In this document: one piece after another, positions 1-10,900 of the stretch
Layout of the letters: every line of letters begins with the position of its first letter
Numbering within the stretch: the stretch's first letter is position 1
Assembly (NCBI GenBank): GCA_036897485.1
Contig: JAYMTF010001685.1
Location: 1 to 21,888 of the forward strand
Source: Pelargonium nanum
Lineage: Eukaryota; Streptophyta; Magnoliopsida; Geraniales; Geraniaceae
Direction: 5' to 3'
DNA length: 21,888 nt
Program-made: the position numbers and the translations under genes
Notes under the pieces: model-generated
Databases searched by the model: none
Told to the model about the DNA's origin: nothing
Seen by the model: the letters and a program-made list of their open reading frames with translations, nothing else

Positions 1-470
1 TATAACGGCTCTTTTGCCTATCTTTTGGTATGAAATGGCACGTTTGATAGTTCAGGGACCAAAATGACACGAACAGGACAATTCAGGTCCTAATATAATA
101 GTTGTAGAGATTTAATCGAGGACATGGTCTAAGTGGTTGTTTGGTAACACTAGAAAGAAGAAAGTATGAGATTGGATGGGGTGGCAAAATATATTGATTT
201 TATAATTAAAACAAAGTTGTAACTATGGGCCGATGGCCCAAACAAAGTATGGGATTGGAATTTGAAATACCACAAGAGAGAACATATATGCTTTGATCTT
301 CAGTAGAGAAAAATGGAGGCCTTGGTTTAAGGAGCCTGCCAGTCACAAACCAAAGCTTACTACAAAAAACTCAGATTTCTACTGTTTCTATTCTAACAAG
401 TGGGCTTGAAGCCCAATATTTTTTTTGAAATGAAGCCCAATATTTTGAGTCAATATAATACGCAAACACC

Positions 471-760
471 TACTACCTCCGTTTCAAATTAAATGTCATT
501 CTAGAGTTCAATTTTTGTTTCAAAATAAATGTCACTTTCCACTTTTAGCAAACATTTACATATGATTTTCCCATAATGCCCTTTGTCATGATGACTTTCA
601 CATGGAATGTGAAAAGTTTTTAACATTAAAGTTGTATTAGTAGTGGACAAACAATTATGAGTTTTATGTCTTTATCTAAGGGTAAGATGGTCATTTAACG
701 TCTTTCCTTAATATTTGTGAAAAACTCTAGAACGACATTTAATTTGAAACGGAAGTAGTA
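471..760. mobile_element. Stowaway-like MITE (Tc1/mariner class, non-autonomous)
   Basis: The element is 290 bp with terminal inverted repeats of about 38 bp. The left arm at 471-508 begins TACTACCTCCGTTTCAAATT. The reverse complement of the right arm (723-760) matches it with two mismatches. The outer TA on each side fits a TA target duplication, and the CTMCYTCCGT-type terminus is typical of Stowaway elements. A diverged second copy of the terminal motif (GTTTCAAAATAAATGTCA) sits inside at 517-534. The core has no open reading frame, so any movement would need a transposase from elsewhere. Confidence 0.85.
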
Positions 761-761
761 T

Positions 762-1250
762 AAGGTAAGGTTGTCTCCGGGCCAGCTTGCTCACATCTTG
801 AGACTATTCCCTTTTCGAGCAATCTTAAGGGTAAACCCCCACATCTGCTTCGTGCATTTTAGGAAAAATTAAATCAATTGGGGTATATTAATTATTATCA
901 TTTTTTTGTTGTACGAGGGAAGGTTGTCTCCAGGCTAGCTTGCACACATCGGGAGACTAGAGATCTTAGAGGCACACCCCCACACCTGCCTCATGCATTT
1001 TAGGAAGAATTAAACGAAATGGGATATATCAATTATTATTATTTTTTGTTGTTGTTGTATAAGGTAAGGGTGTCTCCGGGCCAGCTGGCTCACATATTGA
1101 GACTATTCCATTTCCGAGCAATCTTAAGGTCACACCCCCACATATGCTTCATGCATTTTAGGGAAAAATTGCATGGGCGCTGGCCCTAAGGTTTGAACCC
1201 AGGTGGCCAAGGAGGGACCAAACCACCTTAACCACCAGGCCAACCCCGGG
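762..1250 (-). mobile_element. tRNA-derived SINE with two head-less tandem partial copies
   Basis: Three related units of about 146-190 bp follow each other: 762-914, 915-1060 and 1061-1250. All contain GTGTCTCC/GTTGTCTCC, GGCCAGCT-like and GCATTTTAGG blocks. Only the third carries a pol III-type head, read on the minus strand: an A-box-like TGGCCTGGTGG (1232-1242) and a B-box-like GGGTTCAAACC (1190-1200). The minus-strand 3' tail is CAACAACAACAAAAAATAAT-like, as in SINE tails. The first two units look like body and tail copies lacking the head. The tRNA-like head and tail make SINE origin likely; the family is not named. Confidence 0.65.
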
Positions 1251-1315
1251 GTTATCAATTTTCAAATTAAAAATAGATATTATTTATGCAATAAATTATA
1301 TGAAACTATAGTTTC

Positions 1316-1472
1316 TAAAAAAGGGTGATCTATTGCACGGAGCACCCACCATTATGCAGTAATGGGATGGTCTTTTATTTAGCAACCTTCCCCATGCTTT
1401 TATAGAGTGGCTACATCCCTATTGAATATGCGACTTCAAGGGATCGTTGACCATTAGACCAAATGCTTAAAT
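1316..1472 (-). mobile_element. Second tRNA-derived SINE, minus strand
   Basis: On the minus strand a tRNA-like head begins near 1472, with an A-box-like TGGTCTAATGG (1451-1461) and a degenerate B-box region around 1421-1435 (AGTCGCATATTCAAT). The 3' end reads CCGTGCAATAGATCACCC followed by a T run (plus-strand A run at about 1316-1322). A terminus of the form CGTGCA...GCCC with poly-T is familiar from dicot SINEs, though the copy is diverged. No clear target-site duplication was found; the AT repeat at the head end hides the boundary. Confidence 0.5.
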
Positions 1473-1901
1473 ATATATATATATAACTACACAAACACTA
1501 TCCAAGTGCCTTACTGACCATTACTTGAAGTTTATCATTAATTGTTATTGTGTTTGCATTTTTTTGTTTGAAATAAAGGAAATACAACTCGTGTGTAACT
1601 GTGTGTTCTGTGTCTGACAGTGTCCCACAGGACACACTGTATTTTCGGAGTGTCCATGCTTCTTGGACTATAACTTTAGTTAGTTGTTATTTAGCATGCC
1701 CTGTTTGCAAGTTTGCAGTCTCATGATAGTCAGGTTCTTTTTTCTAATATAATTTTTTTTAACCTTAGAGGATGAAATTATTGGCTAGTTTTGTTGAGGC
1801 TATGAAACATGTATTTGACTAGGCAAACAAATCTATACATACAGTCACTTCGGAAAAGGGGCTTTTGTGGTCGTATAATTTCTTGTGAACTTGTGTGCCA
1901 G

Positions 1902-4900
1902 GCAATATTGCAAATTATCTACAACTCCTGGAAGTTGAATCCATGCACCTTCCAATCCCTGTGAATTTCATTTTTATTGGATTTGAAGGAAAAGGGAACC
2001 AAGGTATATAAACTTACTGATTAACATTTTTTCCCCTCTGGCTAAACTTTCATTTTTTAGTTAAACTTCACTTCAAACTGTTGGATTATTTAATGCCTTT
2101 TTCTGCTTACTTTTTTTTTTTTTTTTAGAATTCAAACTACACACAGAAGAGCTTGAGCGCTGGTTCACAAAAATTGATCACATCTTTGAACATACCCGAG
2201 TTCCGCAAATTGGAGAAGTTCTCATCCCATTTTACAAGATTGACATTGATAAAGAGCAACATCACTATCTTCCCACTATCAGTCACATAAATTACAAGTA
2301 AAAAAATATCTGTACTTTTATCTTTATCGTTTGTGTTATGACTCAAACTTGCTGTTATTTATTCTCATCAAGTTGAGCTTATACCACAATCTCATAGGAG
2401 TTAAATGTGATGTTGTTTATTGTTTTGTTTTATTATTTATTTTTAATTTTTCCTTGTACAGCTTTTCTGTTCATGCCATTCAAATGGGTGAAAAGGTCAC
2501 TTCAATCTTTGAGCATGCCATAGATGTTTTTGCCCGCGCAGTAGATGTGTCTGCTCACAGGTGGAATACTTATCTTGAGTTCTCTCTCATTGGTACTGTA
2601 TAATAATGTGACAGGATTACTTTGGTAAATCCTTCCTGCATATAGACCAAATTATGATGTACTAGTTATTTATTTTAACTCTTAAGATTTGTTATTTGGT
2701 GTGCCAGAATGATTTGTTCTCCCTTAATATTTGGGAACCGGGGTTTGTCTTCACTGTACCATTGTGTGCATTGCTCTATCTAGTTTAGAGGATTAAACAT
2801 TGATGTTTTGATGGAGATCTGAAGTTTATGTTTGGCTATATTTTGAGGCTGGAAAGTGGGTGAAAATGAAATACCTCTAGGAGAAATGAAAGAGAAAGAA
2901 CCTAGCACCATACTGGTTCACTAAGCATCATACTAAATTGATGATGTAATGATGAGTCACAGATATATTATAGGAACTGATTCAGTACATGTCATTCATT
3001 CATTTCTTCAAAGATGCAGATACAAGACTAAATATAATATTATAAGTTATATGAAAATAAGTATTTTTAGCTCAAGCGCTCTTAGTAACTGGCATGGATA
3101 GGGTCATATCCCAAAACCGAAGCAAACTTTACAATAAACCCACATCATAATGCCTATGTATAGTTCTGCCCAATTAGGACACTGCAAGCTCACAACAAAA
3201 AATACCAGAGTACCCTTGCAAGAAAATTACAACTACCTTTTTTTTTCCTTTCAAAATAAGGATTCAAACTTTCAAGTACCTTCAGTAAAACTAGTGTCCT
3301 GAGTATCTTAGAATATGCAATGATGTTAATAAAGCAAAACAGAGTAAATGATGCTGCTCTAGAACATCCAACAACTGCTGCCTTCCCATGTCCTAAGGTT
3401 TTAGTAACATAAGTATGAATCTCTTTTTAGGAATGCAAAATAGGTGGCCAGAGTCGATCTCCTAATCTAAGATTTTGTGTGAATCTCATAGGAAAATGTT
3501 TGAAATAATAATTAGGGTTAGCAGTATGGGTTTCTGCCACATTTATTGAAATAGGACCTGCAGATATTTGGCCATAATGGTTTTAGAACTTGTCTTAATA
3601 GTAGGCATATTTAAATGGGAAAGTATACCAGTTCCCTTTTCCCCCTTCCCAAATTATCAAATTTTGAAATGAAGCTGCACAATATTATTCGCATAACCTT
3701 TCTTAGTTTTTATCTCTTGTGCTTTCAGTAACTTATTTTTGCCTTACAGTGGTGATGACAATGCTCTTTGGCAAGTGGATGTGGACATGATGGATATTCT
3801 ATTCAGTAGCCTTGTGGAATATCTGCAACTGGAAAATGCGTATAACATATTCATTATGAACCCGAAACTTGGCACGAAAAAAAGATATGGTTACCGGTGC
3901 GTGTTTCAATGAGAATCAATTCTATTACAAACTGATCTCGAGATTCTTATCTGCATTTTGATACAAGCTTACATTGCTTTACCTAGCTATTGTTTGATAT
4001 CTGGCAGGTTAGGTGGAGGCCTAAAAAGTAATATGCATTACCTATGTCAGATACTTTTAAGATCTTAGAACCTCTAGTTAACCAATAACTCGTTATTTTA
4101 TTGTTTAAGAAATGAAAAGTTATTGGTTAACTACTGATTGTTAATGCACATTGTTATGTTCAATATCTAGATATTTTGGTTATGAGCCTTTTCTCTTTCA
4201 GATATTTTTTTTGGCATTTAATTGACTTTCTTTTTTCACTATCATGTAGGAGAGGTTTATCTGAGTCTGAAATAGACTTCCTGAAAGAGGTATTTTCCAC
4301 TTCCCAGTCATTTCTTGCTCTTTATGTCCGCTGTCCATTCTTTTATTCTTTTGTGTAGATTCTATGACTTGTCAAGCCTTTGGTATATCTGTTGTTTTGT
4401 TATGGTTCATAAATTTGTGGATTTTTATTATTTTTTCTGATCAAAATTCAAAAGTCCATGACAGGCAGTGGACTTATTATGTTGGTATTTTCATACTATT
4501 TATAGACTCAGTACTAATGTTATTTAATAATTAATTAATTTGGTTTTGTGCAGAATAAGGATTTGCAAACCAAGATTCTTCAATCAGGAAGCATTCCAGA
4601 AAGTGTTCTAGGTAACAAACAATCTTATCTTGCTCTTATTATTTCACATACCTAGGGAATTGTTGGAAACTTTATTATGTCTTCTTCAATATTAAAAAAA
4701 ATACGGCAAATAATTTGCAGCTCTTGACAAGATGAAGCGACCTTTATATGAGAAGCATCCAATGGCAAAGTTTGCTTGGACGATAACTGAAGACACTGAT
4801 ACGGTCAGTATTCTCTTTTTCCTTTTGATTGTTCGGAAATGATTAATCTTTACAAAAACAAACTACAACAACCAAGCCATTTCCCAAACAATATTGGTGC

Positions 4901-7900
4901 TAGCTGCACAAACCCTTTGGCGAAAGTGATTCAGATCTTCTACTTGTACTCTCCTAATTGCAGTTTTGTTAAAGAGCCTGTATTGGATAAGTATAAAAAT
5001 AGATGAGTTACATATAATGGTTGAAGTGAAACCCTACTGACAAGGTTGTTCTTTAAGTAATGAAAGCTCAAACTATTATATGTAACCCATTATTGAAATT
5101 TACCTGAAGGAAGCAAATTGCTTTCTTCCAGGCAGACTACACATACATGTTTTATAATTATGTTTGATTGCAACTAGGCATTCTCTCTCTCTCTCTGTTA
5201 AAACAGTTACCTTATAGTGTCACCTTATTGTGTTACTTCACCAGTTTTTTCTCATCATATCATCAGCCTTGATATCATACTTATAATTTATAACCTACTA
5301 TATCGTGTTAGTCACTTGGTATACTCAACAAAGATTGTGAAGAATGTCCTGTGGAAAGGAACTTTTTTAGAAGCTACTAACTTCTCAGATGTATGCAAAA
5401 CCATTTAAAGTTTCTACTATTTAGAAAAGGAAAAAGAATAGAATGACATGGCCATTATACAATCTCGTTTTATAATCCAAAATGTAATCTGAGAACAAAC
5501 CCAATCACTTTATCAAATCCCATTATTTGGCACTGAACTTTGTAATCTTTCAGTTCATGGGCGTATTGTATGTATCATTGGTTAAGTCTTTCCATTAGAT
5601 TTTCAGTCCTACTATTTACTGTTTTTGGTTTGTAATCGATTTGATTCCCATGATTGGGTTTCTTATGGATGCCTAAAAGTTGCTAATTGCATGTCGTTGT
5701 CTCGTTGAAAGTAGAAAGCACTACTAATCTTATTGGGAAAAAAACGTGGGAGCTTGCACCCCTTATGTTTCTCTATGGAATTTAAATGTAGTTCTGGAAA
5801 TTCCATTATTAGCAGTCACTTTACTGAAGATTTAGTGAGCAACGAAATCATGCAGCTTTATTTGAAAGGATAACGATGTTATCTCATTTTTACTATGATA
5901 ACGTAATTTATTGGTATATTTCATTAATAATTTGCAGGTAGAATGGTACAATATATGCTTAGATGCACTTAATAATATAGAAAAGTTGTATCAAGGGAAG
6001 GACACAGCCGATATTATTCAACAACAAGTTCTGCAGGTATATGGTTTTCTAATCTCTCGAGTGTATGAATCCTTGAAGGCTATTATTCTATCCCTCAGCA
6101 TTTTAAAATTTCTCTTATATTTCAAGATACTGAAAGGGAAGAATGAAGATATAAAGGTTCTTCTACAAAAGGAACTGAAATCTGGAGACTTAAGTGGTCT
6201 GCATGCGGAATGCCTCACTGATACATGGATTGGAAAGGAAAGGTTCTCTTCTCTTTCTCTCTCTCATGCACACTCATTGATTCACACACACAAACACATA
6301 GCTCAAGTGAGGCTTACTATTAACATTTTTTTATTAGGTGGGCATTTATTGATCTAAGTGCAGGACCTTTCACTTGGGGTCCTGCTGTTGGTGGAGAAGG
6401 TGTACGAACAAAACTTAGTTTGCCAAATGTGGAAAAAACAATTGGTGCAGTTGCAGGTGCAGTTCAATTTCTTGTTTTCCACTTGCTTTGATGACATTTT
6501 CCTACTTGTGATGATGTAAGAGTGGATCTGATTTTATGCTGTGATACTGCAAATGATATAAAGATGTCGATTTAAAAGATTGATGTTCCTCATCCGGTTT
6601 TGAGTTATCTAATCACTAAATCACCTACAGTTTGTTATAAAATGAATTTTCATTTGATGTTTCTACTGATGGACCCTTGCCTTTTCTGAATTTACGGGCA
6701 CCAGCTTGTTTTTTAAATGTATAATTTATTGTTGATGGAAATTTGTTAATCTTATTTTTCCCTTTATTAATTATGTGACATCTAGAAATTTCGGAAGAAG
6801 AGGCTGAAGATCGCTTGCAAGATGCAATACAGGAAAAGTTTACCGTATTTGGTGATGTATGTGTCTAATGAAGCTAAGAATTTTTTTTCTATGTTATATC
6901 TTTGTTGGAGAACTTGCAAGTGGTACAACATGGTGCTTGAGCACAAGAGAATTGTTCCTTTTGCTTTCATTTAAATCAGTATTAGAAATTTATGATCAGT
7001 TGTTCAATGATTCTACTTCTAGGTAGTAAAATTTAACATGGTATCATAACTGGTTTGATCTTAATAATGTGAGGCCTATTTGTGTTGCCTCTCTGGTAAT
7101 TCTTGGCTCGTGTGCATGACCCGTTGTGTTGTCTGGCCAACATGCAAGTAGGAGTGAAACATCTCACATGAAAGAATATAGAGTTAATGACTACTGGATA
7201 TACTAGTTAGACCCTCCACTCATCAACTTAAGTTTTTGGGTTGGAGTAAAGTTTAACAACCTTAGTCCTTTCTTATTCTCCCTACTGAACGGGTTCGTAT
7301 GGTTGTAATGTAAACTTCCTTGTCTCAAACAACCCAAAATTGAAAGTAAAATAGTCTTCATTCCCCTAGATTTACTTTACCTGTATATTTATTTCCTTTA
7401 ATTTCCCCTATATTATATATTTTTGTGTCTTCTCATTGAATTTTATGAAACTGATGTACACTGGTGTAAAATAAAAATACTTTATGTCACCTAAAGATTT
7501 GACATATGCGGGTATTGAGATTACATTGTATGATTTGTGCTTATATATTTTGCTGAATTTTGTTGTATCTGTTCTTCCTTGTTTCAAACTAACTGTAACT
7601 CAACTGTTGCAGAAAGATCACCAGGCCATTGATATTCTTCTGGCAGAGATTGATATATATGAGCTTTTTGCTTTCAAGCATTGCAAAGGAAGGAGAGTTA
7701 AGCTTGCCCTTTGTGAAGGTATGCATTTCTTAGATAGCATGTCAGTTTAGATTGTTAACTGGACGTCTTTTTCGTTGTTTTCTCGACCAGAAGTTTGTAC
7801 TGCTTGCACAAATGAGTTATTTGTGATATGACTTCCACTTGTGTGTGTGTGTGTGTGTGAAATATAGCTTCTGGTATCATAATCTTTGTTGGTATTAATG

Positions 7901-10900
7901 TGTCAGAACTTGATGAAAGAATGCGGGATTTGAAAAATGAGCTCCAGTCTTTTGAAGGCGAAGAATTTGAAGAAAGTCATAAGACAAAGGCTATCGAAGC
8001 ATTGAAACGGATGGAGAACTGGAATTTGTTTAGTGATACTAACGAGGTATGTGAGTTGGGCCTTGTGAACAAGGACGGGTCAAGAGTTTTTATTCTGTGG
8101 GGGCAAAGTAACTAAATGAAAAGTTTATCAATCTATTGGGACAAAAATCAAAATTCTTGTGGGGGCAAGAATTAAAACTTCAATAAATTTAAGGTATATT
8201 TAGAAAAGAAAAAAAAATTAGTGGGGGAAGCTGCCCCCACACCCTTTCTTTTAGATCTGTCTCTGCTTGTGAAGGTTTATTATGGTATTGCCTTGTCACT
8301 TGTAAGGCTTATCAAATGTTACTATGAACAGTTCTCTTGATAACCATGGCTTGGAATTGAAAAGTGGACTTTCTTGATAGATATCATTATGTGTTGCAGG
8401 AGTTCCAAAATTACACTGTTGCACGAGATACTTTTCTTTCACAATTAGGTGCAACACTGTGGGGCTCAATGAGACACATAATATCACCTTCAATTGCTGA
8501 TGGGGCATTCCACTATTATGAGAAGATATCCTTTCAGTTGTTTTTCATCACACAAGAGGTATTTGGAGTATTGTTAAGTTAATATAGGCTTATGTGAAAT
8601 TGAAGAATGATCTTGATCCTAACTTTATTGACGCAGAAGCAAAATCATATAAAACAATTGCCTGTGGATCTTAAGGTTCTCATGGATGGGCTTTCATCTC
8701 TTCTATTACCTTCTCAAAGAGCTATGTTCAGTCCGCACATGTATGAATTCTGTGTGATTCTCAATTCTTGATCTTTTGCACATGTATTTATGTTCCAGGC
8801 TCTATTGACATTGATAACATTTGTAGGCTACCGCTATCAGAGGATCCTGCATTGGCAATGGCCTTTTCTGTTTCACGAAGAGCAGCAGCTGTCCCGCTAT
8901 TGCTTGTTAATGGAACATATAGGAAAACTATTCGTTCCTACCTCGATTCTTCCATTCTCCAGTATCAGTTGCAGAGATTGAACGATCATGGTTCTCTAAA
9001 AGGTTACTCTTGATTGAATTGCTCTATTTCTTTCAATTTTATATGAATTATTTCAAAAAAAAAAAAAAAAATACATTTGTTCATGTCATAAAACTTATTT
9101 TCAATGAAAGTATAAGGTGGTCTTTTCTTGCATTCACAGACTATGTATGAAATGGCTTGGCAGGCAATATGTAGATGCATTTGCAATTAGGGATTCACTA
9201 TATTATGGTGGTGATGCAATTGATTCTTAATTATTTAAAGTTTTATGTTTAAGGCATTAATTAGAATGATTTAATAAGGCATGGTAAAAGTTGACCACTG
9301 AAAAAAAACTTTTATACCCTGAGTTTGGCTTGGCATGCAATAAGTGGATGCATTTGCAATAAGGGATTCAACCTATGATAAGAGTGATGGGATTGAAATA
9401 TAATCAGTTAAAGTTTTATGTTTATGTCAGTACTAAGAAATGATTTTAATATGCCCGACATGTGGTAATATGTTGATGACTGAAATTCTTATATTTCTTC
9501 AGCTATTTGAATTTCATGTGCAATATACTCGCAAGAATCTATGTTGGTCTTAGAGCCATGATTCTCTTTTTGAATAAAAAAAAAGTTTTGTTTGTGGTTA
9601 GGTGTTTCTTATGTTAAAATGTAGTACTATCTTTAAAGTAATATTTTTCCCTTTCAAGCTAGATCAATCCAAAACAATTATTTCAGCTTTCAGACTGAAG
9701 TTCATCATCATGTTTTGAACATGAACCTCTCACAAATTTTTCATTCGTAGATCAACAAAGTAAATAACTTGTTGGTTTAATGGCATGTTTGTGCATTAAC
9801 ATTACGATTATTCATAAATAATGCAGGGAAACATGCCAATAGTAGGTCCACATTGGAAGTCCCAATCTTCTGGTTCATTCATGGTGAACCACTATTAGTT
9901 GACAAGCATTATCAGGCAAAAGCACTTTCTGACATGGTTATTGTTGTCCAGTCAGAGCCATCATCTTGGGAAAGCCATCTGCAGTGTAACGGGCAGTCGC
10001 TTTTGTGGGATTTAAGGTCAAAATTTATGCATTTCTAGTATTGACTTCTAATTGTTTAACTCTTTAATCATGCATACAATTTAGTTTTAGCCCATAATTT
10101 TGTGGGTATGGCCTGGACGTGTCATCTGTAGAATGTTAGTCATGGATGGCATCTATAGAATCATGAAAACATCTCTGCGAAACTATCTGCTTTGTAACAT
10201 TTTTCCATGTTTATGGAGAGCATGACTTCATTAGTTAAATAATTTGTACTTGAGTCACTTTTTTGCCTTCTTCATTAGTGCTGAATGAACTTGCATGTTT
10301 TTTTTTTCTTTTTCCGTGAACTTCATTTTATTCAATGAAACAGGGGCCAAGAGCAAAGAAAGCTCAGGCCTCAGGAACCTAACAGACCCAATACCACCCT
10401 GCAAAAACAGCTATTTAGCCTAAACTAAACTAGAGACTTTGACCTTAAACCTATTTAAGATTTATAGCTACAGAGGCTATTTTACTATGAAAAACATCAT
10501 CACACAGAAAAACTTAATATATTTTTTTCTTTTGTTCCCCACATCCAGGAAGCCCATGAAAGCTGCATTAGCTTCTACTGCTGAACATCTTGCAGGTTTG
10601 CTTCCCCTTCATCTTGTTTACAGTCAAGCCCACGAAACCGCAATTGAGGTATGTGATATCTAGAATTTGTTATGGTTGTTGTGGGTTATTTATTGTTCAA
10701 TGTCATGATGAAATATTTCTTTCTGTTTTGTTGAATTATAATCAATGAAAAGTATGAGACAGAATATATACGTAATGCAATCCAGATATTTGCTATCAGT
10801 TAATCCTCTGACAATTTGAATAAGACTACATTCTGAGGGTCAGGGACTCTAATAGTGCAAGAGTTAAAGAAATTTTGTTCAATATATATAAATTACTCCA

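Larger units (their letters stand above)
1..1901. other. Non-coding, repeat-rich left flank, probably first intron of the large membrane protein gene
   Basis: No convincing exon was seen here. The first supported exon at 1902 begins inside a codon, after an acceptor ending in CAG, so the start codon and signal peptide must lie upstream. The stretch therefore reads as the 3' part of a long intron. It holds a MITE, a three-unit SINE-related tandem cluster, a second SINE and a short AT microsatellite at about 1472-1484. The first 120 bases have the look of dispersed plant repeat sequence (for example TTCAGGGACCAAAATGACAC), but I could not assign them to a family. Confidence 0.6.

Noticed and set aside
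1190..1242. A functional tRNA gene on the minus strand
   Set aside because: A- and B-box-like motifs are present, but I found no full cloverleaf or anticodon arm, and the attached body and tail fit a SINE.
1..1901. First coding exon with signal peptide of the SPOT1-like gene
   Set aside because: I found no open stretch with a start codon, a hydrophobic leader and a donor of the right phase (one base carried). The region is dominated by repeats.
5911..6357. 148-codon open frame as a separate gene
   Set aside because: It joins two exons of the SPOT1-like gene through a stop-free intron and runs into the next intron. Conserved residues fall only in the exons.
7484..7750. 88-codon frame as a small gene
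   Set aside because: Its second half is the exon at 7613-7718; the first half is intron sequence before a clear TTGCAG acceptor.
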